Positions 26,573 to 36,650 of a stretch of DNA of 64,000 bases are shown here, piece by piece (positions within the stretch are counted from its first letter, which is position 1; each line of letters begins with the position of its first letter). The translations under genes and the position numbers were made by a program. The stretch spans positions 248,001-312,000 of the forward strand of contig NZ_JAESVD010000006.1 in NCBI RefSeq assembly GCF_016765635.1, given 5' to 3'. This DNA comes from Shewanella schlegeliana. Its GTDB lineage: Bacteria > Pseudomonadota > Gammaproteobacteria > Enterobacterales > Shewanellaceae. Under the pieces are notes generated by a model that had not been told where the DNA came from, ran no database searches, and saw only the letters and a list, made by a program, of their open reading frames with translations.

Positions 26573-28972
26573 ATGCCAATAAAACCTCTCAGCAGTACCA
26601 AGCTTTATCGCGCATCGTCGCTAAAGAAGCTCTCTTCAGACTGCAAGTCGACCAAACATCTAGAACCTTTAGACGAAATTGTCGGCCAGGCCCGTGCGCA
26701 ACAAGCAGTAGAATTTGCCCTCTCGATGAAAGAGAAAGGCTATAACATCTATGCGCTTGGCCGTAATGGTCTAGGCAAGCGCACCATGGTGCTACGCCAC
26801 CTTAATCGTCAAGCACCTAATTCAAACGGCCGTACCCTCTTTGATTGGTGCTATGTGGTTAACTTCGATGATACCCGTAGCCCCAAAGTGCTAAAACTTC
26901 CCGCGGGTATGGGTCTTCAATTTAAAAAAGACATGGAAAAACTCATGTCTAAATTGCTTAAGGCACTGCCTTTAGCGTTTGACAATGAGATGTATTACAA
27001 CCGCGCCGACAAGCTTAAAAACCAACTAGCATCAAAACAGGAAGATGCACTGCGCTCACTAACCGAGGAAGCAAAGCGTCATGGTGTGGGGTTATCTATT
27101 TCACCTCAAGGCAATTACGAGTTAGTCGCGTTAAATGGTGAAGAACCTCATACCGAAGAGAGTTACCTCGCGCTCTCAGCGACTGAACAAGCCAATATGC
27201 AGACGGCGATTTCAGCACTGGAAGCTCAGCTTCGCGGCATCATTCGTCAAATAACACTTTGGGAAGAGGAGTACTCAGAGAAGCAGCAAAAACACGATGA
27301 GCAAGTTGCCGAGGAGGTGCTAACTCACGCACTTGAGAGCCTTAAAGAGCAATATAGTGATCAGAGTAGCGTCAAAGCCTATATCAAGGCGATGCACAAA
27401 GATATTCTCGACAATCTAGATATCTTCTTAGAGGAAAGTGAAGAGCAAGCCGCCCTCGCCTATGCCTCAATGAGTAAGAAGATGCCGAGACGTTATCAAA
27501 TTAACGTGCTGGTCTCACAAGAATCTCAGATGCAGCCAATCATTGTTGAGGAAACCCCCAATTACCACACCATCTTTGGCTATGTGGAAAATGCTACCTA
27601 TAAAGGCACGGTTTTCACTGACTTCTCTCTTATTCGTCCAGGCAGTTTGCATAAGGCTAATGGTGGCGTACTGATGATAGATGCGGTCAAAGTGCTTGAG
27701 CACCCTTACGTTTGGGATGGCTTAAAGCGTGCACTGAGATCGCGTATGTTGAGCTTAACCTCACTGGAGCGGGAGGTGACGCTATCGGGCACCATCTCTT
27801 TGGATCCCGAGGCCATTCCGCTAGATGTTAAAATCATCCTGTTTGGTGACTTTGCCACCTACAAGTTATTGCAACAATACGACGCGGAATTTACCGAACT
27901 GTTCAGAGTCACTGCAGACTTTGAAGATAGAATGCCTCGCACCGATGAGTCAGAGGCACATTACGCTCAGTTTATCTCAAGTATCGTACACAGCAATCAG
28001 ATCCTTCATTGTGATAAGAAAGCCATAGCACGGGTTATTGAGTTCAGCTCTAGACAGGCCGACGATCAGAACATGCTATCACTCCACTCGGTGGATATCG
28101 CCAATCTTCTGCGGGAGGCAAATTACTGCGCCCGGGCCGCCAATGCTAACATGATAAGAATAAGCCATGTTGAGCAAGCGCTGTTTAATAAAGAGAAACG
28201 CATCTGCCGTGCAAAAGATGACTTTATGCAAAGCTTTATCAATGGCACAACGCTGATTGATACTCAGGGAGAAACCGTTGGTCAAGTAAACGGCTTATCT
28301 GTTATGTCGACTTCTGATTACCAGTTCGGTGCACCTAGCAGGATCACCGCAACCACCAGTTTCGGTGAAGGTCGAGTATTCGATATCGAACGAAAGGTGG
28401 AACTCAGTGGTAGCATCCACTCAAAAGGGGTAATGATTTTAACCGCCTATATCGCTTCCATTTTAGGCAAGACGGACAAAATTCCACTTTCCACCCACCT
28501 GACCTTCGAGCAATCCTACGGTGGAGTCGATGGTGACAGTGCCACCATGGCAGAACTTTGCGCTATGCTGTCCTCATTTTCAGGTAAAGGACTGCGCCAA
28601 GATATCGCTATCACGGGCTCGATGAATCAGTTTGGTGAGGCGCAGCCTATTGGTGGGGTCAATGAAAAAATCGAAGGCTTCTTTGACGTGTGTAAAATTA
28701 AGGGGCGTAGAGATACTCAAGGGGTGATTATTCCTCAGTCTAACGTTCACAATCTAATGTTACGTCATGATATCGTCGAAGCCGTCGAGAAAGGCAAATT
28801 CCATATTTGGGCTATCTCTCATGTGAATCAAGCGATTGAACTACTGACAGGTGCAAAAGTTGGAACCCTCAACACAAAAGGTGAATACCCGAAAAATAGT
28901 ATCTTGGGCTTGGCTCAAGCAAGGCTTAGCGAGTTACTTAAAAAGCATGCCAAAGATATTCATTCTAAGTAA
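26573..28972 (+). CDS. LonB-like ATP-dependent protease
   Basis: 799-residue AAA+ protease of the Lon family, related to E. coli YcbZ/LonH but longer and with a better ATP site. The Walker A-type loop ALGRNGLGKRTMVL lies near residue 65, with Arg after the Lys. Walker B-type GGVLMIDA is near residue 365. A long helical insertion (about 130-290) separates them. The C-terminal Lon protease domain has the catalytic Ser in VDGDSATMAE (near 654) and Lys in PIGGVNEKIEGF (near 696), so the dyad is intact. ATG follows AAGAGGACGC. A shared terminator separates it from convergent ppaC. Substrates unknown. Confidence 0.88.
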   Translation: MPIKPLSSTKLYRASSLKKLSSDCKSTKHLEPLDEIVGQARAQQAVEFALSMKEKGYNIYALGRNGLGKRTMVLRHLNRQAPNSNGRTLFDWCYVVNFDDTRSPKVLKLPAGMGLQFKKDMEKLMSKLLKALPLAFDNEMYYNRADKLKNQLASKQEDALRSLTEEAKRHGVGLSISPQGNYELVALNGEEPHTEESYLALSATEQANMQTAISALEAQLRGIIRQITLWEEEYSEKQQKHDEQVAEEVLTHALESLKEQYSDQSSVKAYIKAMHKDILDNLDIFLEESEEQAALAYASMSKKMPRRYQINVLVSQESQMQPIIVEETPNYHTIFGYVENATYKGTVFTDFSLIRPGSLHKANGGVLMIDAVKVLEHPYVWDGLKRALRSRMLSLTSLEREVTLSGTISLDPEAIPLDVKIILFGDFATYKLLQQYDAEFTELFRVTADFEDRMPRTDESEAHYAQFISSIVHSNQILHCDKKAIARVIEFSSRQADDQNMLSLHSVDIANLLREANYCARAANANMIRISHVEQALFNKEKRICRAKDDFMQSFINGTTLIDTQGETVGQVNGLSVMSTSDYQFGAPSRITATTSFGEGRVFDIERKVELSGSIHSKGVMILTAYIASILGKTDKIPLSTHLTFEQSYGGVDGDSATMAELCAMLSSFSGKGLRQDIAITGSMNQFGEAQPIGGVNEKIEGFFDVCKIKGRRDTQGVIIPQSNVHNLMLRHDIVEAVEKGKFHIWAISHVNQAIELLTGAKVGTLNTKGEYPKNSILGLAQARLSELLKKHAKDIHSK

Positions 28973-29002
28973 GAGGAATACTTGCTAGTTGTAGCTGAAA
29001 AC

Positions 29003-29034
29003 AAAAAGGCCGAACGCAATGTTCGGCCTTTTTT
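29003..29034. terminator. Bidirectional terminator between the Lon-like gene and ppaC
   Basis: AAAAAGGCCGAAC-gcaat-GTTCGGCCTTTTTT has a GC-rich stem flanked by A and T runs, so it can end transcription from both convergent genes. Confidence 0.93.
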
Positions 29035-29065
29035 AATGCTGCTTTTTAATACTGTGATAACGTGA

Positions 29066-29986
29066 TTAAGCGAAAACGTCCTGCAATGGTGGTACTACTT
29101 GCTTCTTACGGCTTAGTACACCATCTAACCATACTTTGTTGTTTTCTGACATGCAGTTATAAGCAGCTTCAACTTTAGCCAAGTCGTCACTGACGATAAG
29201 CATCTCTGAACCTTCTTTCATGATATCAGTAAGCAGTAATAGCACGCTATGACGATTACCTTCTGCCTTTAAAGCAGCAATATCGGCTTCAAGTTCGGCT
29301 TTAATGTCGTCGAATACTGAAAGATCGATCACTTCTAGCTGACCAATACCCACGAGGTTACCGTTCATGTTGAAGTCTTTAAAGTCACGCATAACAAGAT
29401 CGCGTGCTGGTGTGCCTTCAACCGCAGACTTCACTTTAAACATATCCATGCCTAGTGCTTTGAAATCTTCGATACCCGCGATTTCAGCTAATGCTTCAAC
29501 ACACTTGATGTCTGCAGTGGTGCATGTTGGTGACTTGAAGATAACCGTGTCACTTAAAATTGCACACAACATGATGCCAGCGATCTCTTTTGGGATCTCA
29601 ACATTGTAGAAGTCGTACATCATCTTGATAACTGTGTTACTACAACCCACTGGACGGATCCAGCACTCTAATGGTGTAGAGGTCGTTAGATCACCCAGTT
29701 TATGGTGATCAACAATACCTACGATAGTCGCTTCAGCGATATCGTCTGGTGCTTGCGTCAATTCAGAGTGATCAACGATATAAACTTCTTCGCCAGCATA
29801 GCTAAGCTTAAGTTCTGGCGCTTCGAAACCAAACTTCTCTAAAATGAAGGCGGTTTCAGGTGAAATATCACCTAAACGCGTTGCAACAGACGTTTCACCG
29901 ATCTGGTTTTTTAGGTGTGCAAGTGCGATAGCACCACAAATTGAATCTGAGTCTGGGATTTTGTGGCCCACAACATAAACTGGCAT
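29066..29986 (-). CDS. ppaC: Manganese-dependent inorganic pyrophosphatase
   Basis: Family II pyrophosphatase (DHH family), 306 residues, hydrolysing pyrophosphate in the cytoplasm with Mn or Co. Metal-binding motifs are GHKIPDSDSICGA, the Asp in YIVDHSE and the DHH motif GIVDHHKLGD. The C-terminal DHHA2 domain ends in SRKKQVVPPL, the phosphate-binding Arg-Lys-Lys loop. The start follows AAAGGAGAG by seven bases. Monocistronic with a strong shared terminator. Most gammaproteobacteria use family I Ppa; ppaC is typical of Shewanella and Vibrio among them. Confidence 0.95.
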   Translation of the reverse strand: MPVYVVGHKIPDSDSICGAIALAHLKNQIGETSVATRLGDISPETAFILEKFGFEAPELKLSYAGEEVYIVDHSELTQAPDDIAEATIVGIVDHHKLGDLTTSTPLECWIRPVGCSNTVIKMMYDFYNVEIPKEIAGIMLCAILSDTVIFKSPTCTTADIKCVEALAEIAGIEDFKALGMDMFKVKSAVEGTPARDLVMRDFKDFNMNGNLVGIGQLEVIDLSVFDDIKAELEADIAALKAEGNRHSVLLLLTDIMKEGSEMLIVSDDLAKVEAAYNCMSENNKVWLDGVLSRKKQVVPPLQDVFA

Positions 29987-30229
29987 ATAAAAGCTCTCCT
30001 TTAATTTGCGCCGATTTTAACAAAGTTTTTCTCGATGCGGAAATAGCAAAAGGTCTCAGATAGCAAACTCTTGAGTGAAACGGTCAAAGTTACGACGTTA
30101 ACCTAGGTTTAGAGCTTAAAACGGCCCTTTTATCTATCTCCAATAGTTATTAGACACGTTAGGTTAAAGCGAGTTCTGAGCCAGAAATTCTGTTGGGAAA
30201 TTGATTTTTAAACCACTTATCTGAGTGAC

Positions 30230-30247
30230 AAGGACAAATTTGTCCTT
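30230..30247. promoter_or_regulatory. 18-bp perfect palindrome, operator-like
   Basis: AAGGACAAATTTGTCCTT is perfectly symmetric, 95 bp upstream of the SEC-C protein start and between divergent genes. It has no loop, so it is more likely a dimeric-repressor site than a hairpin. No candidate regulator is nearby. Confidence 0.45.
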
Positions 30248-30342
30248 AAAAGGCATCTAAATTGAGTCTTAGATACCACTAAAGGCATTTTTGTAGTATA
30301 AGCTTGCGTAAATTTACATTATTTAGATTGAGCACCATAGCG

Positions 30343-30678
30343 ATGTCAGACAAATTCTTTTTTAAAGGGCGTAAAACCCCAAAGCCTAAGCACGAAAGCT
30401 ATGGTTACAACACTAAACGTGAAGTTAAAGTGGGAACTGAAGAAAACCCATTAATGCTAACGGTTCAAGATGCCGATCGTGAAGCGCAAGTACAGCAGTT
30501 ACTTATCGAAAATAAGCTGGTGGGCGAGATCACTATCGATGCCAACCTAGAAGAAAACATCGTCGAATTGATGGGCCTTATTAATAAGCCTAAAACGACC
30601 CGTTTTGAAAAGACGCCTAATCGTAATGACCCTTGTGTCTGCGGTAGCGGTAAAAAATACAAGAAATGTTGCGGCTAA
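30343..30678 (+). CDS. SEC-C metal-binding motif protein, PBPRA1643 family
   Basis: 111-residue protein ending in a SEC-C zinc-binding motif, [16 protein letters not shown], the same motif found at the end of SecA. The N-terminal part starts [20 protein letters not shown], basic and typical of the family I recall as PBPRA1643. The middle is a small alpha/beta domain. The start at ATG 30343 matches the family; an upstream in-frame TTG at 30304 gives 13 unlikely residues. Function unknown; a ribosome- or translocation-linked role has been guessed for such proteins only from the motif. A terminator follows directly. Confidence 0.85.
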   Translation: MSDKFFFKGRKTPKPKHESYGYNTKREVKVGTEENPLMLTVQDADREAQVQQLLIENKLVGEITIDANLEENIVELMGLINKPKTTRFEKTPNRNDPCVCGSGKKYKKCCG

Positions 30679-30696
30679 AACCTAGACGTTGAACCG

Positions 30697-30725
30697 AAAA
30701 GCAGCTCCTTTGGGGCTGCTTTTTT
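30697..30725 (+). terminator. Intrinsic terminator after the SEC-C gene
   Basis: GCAGCTCC-ttt-GGGGCTGC with one G-U pair, followed by six T. Confidence 0.9.
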
Positions 30726-30726
30726 G

Positions 30727-31171
30727 TATTTGAATCCCTAGCATAATGCCACTTCCCTATATTCTGTGCCAAGCACTTGTAATCCTCTCTATCTTCCTAG
30801 TCACAATCAGGATTACGATCATTTAGCTTTTGTTACATTTTCACCTATAAAAACTCGCTAGCTTTTTTACTGATGGTCACCAAGTGTAAATGTTCATTTT
30901 CCGATGAAAAAACCTTAATTATTAACTTGTAAATCAGTTGGATAGAAAAAGATTTGGTATAGTTCCTATAAGTATTGTCAGATACCCACTTCAATTATGT
31001 CAAATTTCGTTACACAAGTTTACATAATCACGCTGTTACATCTCACCACTTTCGTTAACATACATTCAAAATTCTTATTAGATCGCTCTTTTCTGCTTTC
31101 AACAGCATTGCTTTCATAGCAATAGAGGCTGTGTATTGAGTTCAGATTTGCTTCAACAAGAGGACGTGTTT
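30727..31171. other. Promoter region of the RND efflux operon
   Basis: 445 bp, AT-rich. The word GTTACA recurs (around 30829, 31010 and 31034), which may reflect regulator binding. No gene or RNA recognised. Confidence 0.4.
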
Positions 31172-32365
31172 GTGGCTACGAAAAAACAGATCATTTTACC
31201 AATGGTTGTCATCGCTGTCGGTGTGGCAGGATTTATTGGCATGTCGGCATTAAAGAAACCCCCAGAGGAAAAGGAACAACTCGATACCACGCCGCTAGTC
31301 TCTGTTCAAGCGGTTGAAATTAACCCAATGAGTTTTGCCGTTAGTTCATACGGCGTGGTTAATGCCAAATATGAAACTGAGCTGGTTTCGCAGCTTAATG
31401 GTGAAATTGTCTATTTATCGGATAAGTTCGTTCGTGGTGGCTTCGTGAAGAAAGGCGATATACTCGCCAAAATTGACCCTAGTGATTATGAAGCCGCGCT
31501 TATTGATGCCAAAGCAACCATGGCATCGGCAAAAGCGACACTGGTACAAGAAAAAGCTTATGGCAAAGTCGCCGAAGCGGAATGGAAACGAATTGAGAAC
31601 GGTGTACCAACTGAATTGAGTCTACGTAAACCACAGCTAGCCCAAGAGATAGCCAAGTTGAACTCTTCAGAGGCTGGACTTAAACGTGCCAATCGTAATC
31701 TCGAGCGCACCATAATTAAGGCTCCTTATGATGCACTGATTGAAGCTCGTAACATTGGTTTAGGTTCCTACGTCAGCATGGGCACACCACTGGGTAAAGT
31801 CTTGAGTACCGCAAAAGCAGAGATCCGCTTACCCATTGCCGATAAAGAGCTGCAATTTTTAGATGATAAAGGGCGTAACTCCGAAGTCATATTAACCGGA
31901 GAGTTTGCCGGTAAGACTCAGCAATGGCAGGCAAAAGTGGTACGCAGTGAAGGTGTTATCGATAATCGTAGCCGCATGACCTACCTAGTCGCTGAAGTAA
32001 CCGATCCTTATGGTCTTAAGTCGAACAATAATGAACTTCGTTATGGCACCTATGTGACCGCCACTATTGATGGTAGCCATGCAGGTCAAGTTGCAGAGCT
32101 TCCTCGTCACTTAGTGATCAACAATCAGGTCGCTGTATTAGATGATGAAGGTAAATTAAGATACAAAGATATCACCATCCTTCGTCAAATTGGCTCTAAA
32201 GTTATTGTCTCCGATGGGCTCGAAGCAGGCATGAACGTGATCACCTCTGCCCTCGACTATCCAATAGAAGGCATGCAGCTAGCTTTGCCTGAAGACAAGT
32301 TATTACGTGATGAAGACAATCCTGAGCAGCAAGCTACGCAAATTGCGATGGAAGAGAAGGATTAA
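31172..32365 (+). CDS. RND efflux membrane fusion protein
   Basis: Periplasmic adaptor of a tripartite RND pump, about 397 residues. One N-terminal membrane anchor (ILPMVVIAVGVAGFIGMSAL), a lipoyl domain (LVSQLNGEIVYLSDKFVRGG), a short helical hairpin around residues 100-170, then beta-barrel and membrane-proximal domains. I chose GTG at 31172 because AAGAGGA lies seven bases upstream. A TTG at 31136 extends the frame by 12 residues but has no such site. The RND gene starts four bases after the stop. No lipobox Cys is seen, so anchoring is by the TM helix. Confidence 0.87.
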   Translation: MATKKQIILPMVVIAVGVAGFIGMSALKKPPEEKEQLDTTPLVSVQAVEINPMSFAVSSYGVVNAKYETELVSQLNGEIVYLSDKFVRGGFVKKGDILAKIDPSDYEAALIDAKATMASAKATLVQEKAYGKVAEAEWKRIENGVPTELSLRKPQLAQEIAKLNSSEAGLKRANRNLERTIIKAPYDALIEARNIGLGSYVSMGTPLGKVLSTAKAEIRLPIADKELQFLDDKGRNSEVILTGEFAGKTQQWQAKVVRSEGVIDNRSRMTYLVAEVTDPYGLKSNNNELRYGTYVTATIDGSHAGQVAELPRHLVINNQVAVLDDEGKLRYKDITILRQIGSKVIVSDGLEAGMNVITSALDYPIEGMQLALPEDKLLRDEDNPEQQATQIAMEEKD

Positions 32366-32368
32366 TTC

Positions 32369-35300
32369 ATGATAGATACCAATAAAGGCATTATCGCCTG
32401 GTTTGCCCGTAACAGCGTGGCAGCCAATCTACTGATGATCATTATCCTGATTGGTGGCTTACTCACAGCTAACACTATTCGTAAGCAGTTTTTCCCTGCG
32501 GTAGAGATCAATTGGCTTGAGTTTAGTGCTGTTTATCCTGGCGCTGCGCCTCAAGAAGTAGAAGAAGGGATCACCATTAAGATTGAGGAGGCGCTTGAAA
32601 ATGTTCAGGGCCTTAAGCGCGTCATCACTTACTCCAATCGCAACGCCTCATCTGGCTACTTTCGAGTCGAGGACTCCTACGACCCACAAGTCGTATTGGA
32701 AGAGGTGAAGTCGGAGATTGACTCTATCTCCAGTTTTCCCGATGGCATGGAGCGCCCCAAGGTTGAGCGAATAAAGCTTCGTCAAGAAGTCATGTATATG
32801 AGCCTATATGGCGACTTGTCCCAAAGACAGCTAAAAGATCTTGGCGAGAAGATCCATGATGAGCTATTGCAATTGCCATTGGTGAACATCACCGACTTTT
32901 ATGGCGGGCTCGGCTATGAAATCGCGATTGAAGTCAGTAAAGATAGATTGCGTGAATTTGGCCTAAGTTTTAACGATGTTGCTGAGGCGGTACGCGGTTA
33001 TTCTAGAAATATGTCTGCAGGGCAAATTCGTGCAGAAAACGGCTATATTAACCTTCGTGTACAGAATCAAGCCTATGTAGGCTATGAATTTGAAAGCTTG
33101 CCACTTATCACTTTAGAAGACGGCACGACCCTATTACTGGGCGATGTTGCCACTGTTGTTGATGGCTTCGAAGAAGGCATTCAATACTCAAAATTTAACG
33201 GTAAGAATTCGGTTACTTTCTTTATTGGTGCGGCAAACGATCAAAGCCTGACTGATGTAGCCGATGTGGTGAAGGCTTATATCGCCGATAAGCAAGAAGT
33301 ATTGCCTGATGGCGTAAAACTCGAGCCTTGGGTCGATATGACCTATTACCTTGAAGGCCGCCTAAATTTAATGCTCGATAGCATGAAAAGTGGCGCTGTG
33401 CTGGTATTTATTCTGCTTGCGCTATTCCTGCGAGTAAGACTCGCATTCTGGGTGATGATGGGACTACCAGTTTGTTTCCTTGGCACTCTGCTGTTTATGC
33501 CTATGGGCATGATTGATGTCACCATTAACGTTATTAGCCTGTTCGCCTTTATCTTGGTGCTCGGTATCGTGGTGGATGATGCTATTGTCATGGGGGAAAG
33601 TGCCCATGCCGAATGTGAGGAAAAAGGTCAAAGTCTAGATAATGTGATCCGCGGGGTTAAGCGCGTAGCAATGCCTGCAACCTTTGGTGTATTAACCACT
33701 ATCGCAGCCTTCTTACCGATTACCCTCGATGATGGTCCCTCGTCTGCTTTCGGTCAGGCTATCGGTTATGTGGTGATCTTATGTCTTATCTTTTCACTGG
33801 TGGAATCTAAGCTTATCTTGCCAGCGCATCTAGCACGCATGAAGCAAAAAACCATTGTGAAACCAGGCTCGAAGAATCCACTGGATTGGCTAAGAAATGG
33901 GGTTAACTTTTTACAAGGCAAAGTCGATTCAGGCTTGAAGATATTGATCAGCCGCTATTACCGTCCAACGCTTGCGGTGGCAGTTAAGTATCGTTATACG
34001 GTGATCATGATTTTTATCAGCTTAATCTTGGTTTGCGCGGGGCTGTATTCTGGTGGCTTAGTTCGCTTTATCGGCCAACCTAAGATCCCGCACGACTTTC
34101 CACGGATCTCATTTGAGATGAATATTGATGCCTCAGAAAAAGCGACACTGTCAGCAGCCTTGTCTATCGAGGAAGCATTGAAACGTGTCGATACTGAGCT
34201 AGAGGCTAAATATGGTCAGAAGATGATCTCAGACATGCAAGTTGAGCTACGCGGACGCACATCGGCACAGGTGATGACTAAACTTGTGGACCCTGAAGTG
34301 CGCCCTATCGATACCTTTGCAGTAGCTGAACTTTGGCGCCAAAATATGCCGCTGATACCAGGCATGAAGTCCTTCACCATACAAGACAACTTGTTTGGAG
34401 GTGGACGTGACGATGGTGATATTAGCTTTAGACTCGAAGGTAAGGATGACGAGCAGTTAGTCGTCGCAGCAAAAGAGCTAAAAGCTAAGCTCAATACCCT
34501 TAAGGGGGTTGGCGATGTAAACGATAGTCGCCAGTCAAGCGCTAAAGAGATCCAGTTTGAGCTAAAACCCTTGGCTCATAGCCTTGGTCTAACGCTCGCC
34601 GATATTGCCCGTCAAGTGGGTAATAGTTTCTATGGCCTCGAGGCTCAGCGTATTTTGCGTAATGGTGAAGAGATCAAGGTGATGCTGCGTTACCCAGAGG
34701 AGCAACGCAACTCTATCGCACAAGTTTCAGATGTCATGATCAAAACCCCACAAGGCGCTGAAATCCCGTTATCTGAAGTGGCATCGATTGTCGTCACCGA
34801 TGGTGTTAACAGCATTCGCCGCGAAAATGGTAATCGAACCATTAATGTTTGGGGGTCGGTTGACGCAGATCAGGCAGAGCCCTTTAAAATTGCCAAGGAT
34901 ATTCGCGATAACTTTCTTCCTGAGTTATTGAAAAAGTACCCAAGAGTACAGAGTGAAGTGTCCGGTAATATTCAGGAGCAGCTTGATAGTGCTGATACTC
35001 AGTTACGAGACTTTTTAATCTCTATGCTAGTGATCTATAGCCTGTTGGCCGTGCCACTTAAGTCCTATTCACAGCCGTTCATGATCATGTCCGTGATCCC
35101 ATTTGGTGTGATTGGCTCAGTACTTGGCCATATGCTCTTAGGACTCGACCTTAGTGCCCTATCTGTGTTCGGTATTATTGCCGCTGCTGGTGTGGTCGTT
35201 AACGACTCATTAGTTATGGTTGATTACATTAACAAGTCTCGGGAGTCAGGTATTGCAATGAAGCAATCGGTTCTCGAGGCAGGTTGTCGCCGCTTTAGGG

Positions 35301-35554
35301 CGATTTTATTAACCTCACTCACCACCTTCATTGGCTTAGTCCCCATCATGACCGAAACCAGTATGCAGGCGAAAATGGTGATCCCAATGGCGGTATCTTT
35401 AGCCTTCGGTGTGTTATTCGCCACTGTTGTGACCTTGGTACTTATCCCCTGCTTATACGTGACAATTGAAGATATTAAACGCCTGATTGGCAGTAAGTCT
35501 CGCGTACAGGAGCCTACAGAACCCGCGGTGTCAACTGAACACGCGGTTAGCTAA
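32369..35554 (+). CDS. RND efflux transporter (AcrB/MexF superfamily)
   Basis: 1061-residue inner-membrane proton-driven exporter. About 12 TM segments in the RND pattern: one at the N-terminus (SVAANLLMIIILIGGLL), six around residues 340-560, and the rest at the C-terminus. Two large periplasmic loops lie between. The TM4 motif GIVVDDAIVMGE contains the Asp pair of the proton relay, and GVVVNDSLVMVDYI is the C-terminal counterpart. Expected to work with the adaptor upstream and a TolC-like channel encoded elsewhere. Sequence type resembles the uncharacterised HAE1-like pumps of Shewanella and Vibrio. Substrate unknown. Confidence 0.92.
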   Translation: MIDTNKGIIAWFARNSVAANLLMIIILIGGLLTANTIRKQFFPAVEINWLEFSAVYPGAAPQEVEEGITIKIEEALENVQGLKRVITYSNRNASSGYFRVEDSYDPQVVLEEVKSEIDSISSFPDGMERPKVERIKLRQEVMYMSLYGDLSQRQLKDLGEKIHDELLQLPLVNITDFYGGLGYEIAIEVSKDRLREFGLSFNDVAEAVRGYSRNMSAGQIRAENGYINLRVQNQAYVGYEFESLPLITLEDGTTLLLGDVATVVDGFEEGIQYSKFNGKNSVTFFIGAANDQSLTDVADVVKAYIADKQEVLPDGVKLEPWVDMTYYLEGRLNLMLDSMKSGAVLVFILLALFLRVRLAFWVMMGLPVCFLGTLLFMPMGMIDVTINVISLFAFILVLGIVVDDAIVMGESAHAECEEKGQSLDNVIRGVKRVAMPATFGVLTTIAAFLPITLDDGPSSAFGQAIGYVVILCLIFSLVESKLILPAHLARMKQKTIVKPGSKNPLDWLRNGVNFLQGKVDSGLKILISRYYRPTLAVAVKYRYTVIMIFISLILVCAGLYSGGLVRFIGQPKIPHDFPRISFEMNIDASEKATLSAALSIEEALKRVDTELEAKYGQKMISDMQVELRGRTSAQVMTKLVDPEVRPIDTFAVAELWRQNMPLIPGMKSFTIQDNLFGGGRDDGDISFRLEGKDDEQLVVAAKELKAKLNTLKGVGDVNDSRQSSAKEIQFELKPLAHSLGLTLADIARQVGNSFYGLEAQRILRNGEEIKVMLRYPEEQRNSIAQVSDVMIKTPQGAEIPLSEVASIVVTDGVNSIRRENGNRTINVWGSVDADQAEPFKIAKDIRDNFLPELLKKYPRVQSEVSGNIQEQLDSADTQLRDFLISMLVIYSLLAVPLKSYSQPFMIMSVIPFGVIGSVLGHMLLGLDLSALSVFGIIAAAGVVVNDSLVMVDYINKSRESGIAMKQSVLEAGCRRFRAILLTSLTTFIGLVPIMTETSMQAKMVIPMAVSLAFGVLFATVVTLVLIPCLYVTIEDIKRLIGSKSRVQEPTEPAVSTEHAVS

Positions 35555-35575
35555 TATGTAAATGTAAGCTCAATC

Positions 35576-35617
35576 AAAAAGCCTCTAGTCAAAATCATAA
35601 CGACCAGGGGCTTTTTA
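35576..35617 (+). terminator. Intrinsic terminator of the RND operon
   Basis: AAAAAGCCTCTAGTC pairs with GACCAGGGGCTTTTT (one G-U and one mismatch) across a 12-nt loop, 23 bp after the stop, and ends in a T-run. Confidence 0.8.
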
Positions 35618-35661
35618 TTTTTAACAAACTTACCCCGCTAAGTAAGTGTTACTGATTAACA

Positions 35662-36543
35662 TTAAAAACGGCCAAGATAAGCTTTGCCGATGATGTTACT
35701 GTCACGATTAAGCAATGTATGAATAATTTTATCAATCACTTCAGGCTTAATTGCTTGCAAACTTCCTTTCATCGGTAGCAAATTAGAAGCATGGGTGCTA
35801 TCTATCAAGAGCTCTTCTCTATTGAGCGTATCCAGCAAAACCTTTACTTCTTCAAGTACTTCGTACGAATCCAGTAGCGTAAAGTCTCCCTTCTCAACCA
35901 GCCTGCTAAGCGCGGTCCCTTCTATAGCGACAGTTGTTAATAACCCTAAGAGGTATGGATTCATCATATTGATTAATTTGGCAGTTTGTTTCGCATGTTG
36001 CTTAGACAGCTCTCCACGTCCTCCAAGGCCAATCATCACCATAGCTACCAGTTTAATGCCCGACTCTACAATATTTTGCCCGGCGGTAAGCATTTCTTCC
36101 GAACTAACACCTTTACGTACAGCTTTTAACACTTCATCAGAACCAGACTCAACCCCTAGATAGGTCATGGTGAGCCCTGCGTCCCTAAGCTTTTTGAATT
36201 CATCCAAACTTTTGTCTAACGTACTTTGTGGTCCGGCGTAAGTGCTCACGTGATTTAGCTTAGGAAAAACGCGATATAGCTCTGATAAAATCACTAATAA
36301 CATCTCTGTTGGAAGCGAAATTGCGTCACCATCACTTAGAAAGACTTTCTCAACTTTATCGCCAAAGCTTGCTTGGGCCATTCTAATATCTTGTTTTAGC
36401 TCATCAATGGTCCGTACCCTATAACGAATATCTTTATACATAGCGCAGTAAGTACACTTGTTATAGGAACAACCGATAGTACATTGTAAAATGTAAGCAT
36501 CGGCTTCTGGTGGTGGCCGATAAATATTTCCTTCGTATCTCAT
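35662..36543 (-). CDS. Radical SAM protein
   Basis: 293-residue radical SAM enzyme (4Fe-4S cluster, S-adenosylmethionine cleavage). The cluster region is LQCTIGCSYNKCTYCAMYK: the last three Cys are spaced C-x4-C-x2-C, one residue longer than the classical C-x3-C-x2-C, with an extra Cys four residues before. The SAM-binding segment VFLSDGDAISLP and the strand TYLGVESGSDEVLKAVRKG are typical of the Elp3/MiaB-like SPASM-free group. Function unknown. It lies downstream of the enoyl-CoA hydratase gene on the same strand, 107 bp apart, so co-transcription is possible. Confidence 0.82.
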   Translation of the reverse strand: MRYEGNIYRPPPEADAYILQCTIGCSYNKCTYCAMYKDIRYRVRTIDELKQDIRMAQASFGDKVEKVFLSDGDAISLPTEMLLVILSELYRVFPKLNHVSTYAGPQSTLDKSLDEFKKLRDAGLTMTYLGVESGSDEVLKAVRKGVSSEEMLTAGQNIVESGIKLVAMVMIGLGGRGELSKQHAKQTAKLINMMNPYLLGLLTTVAIEGTALSRLVEKGDFTLLDSYEVLEEVKVLLDTLNREELLIDSTHASNLLPMKGSLQAIKPEVIDKIIHTLLNRDSNIIGKAYLGRF

Positions 36544-36650
36544 AAATTACCTTTGTAAATACTATCTAAATAAGGCCGTTTAAAATGGCCATTCAAGTAG
36601 ATAATTAACCTGTGACTATTGAGCTAACAGTTTATTGAATTAGCTCTGTA

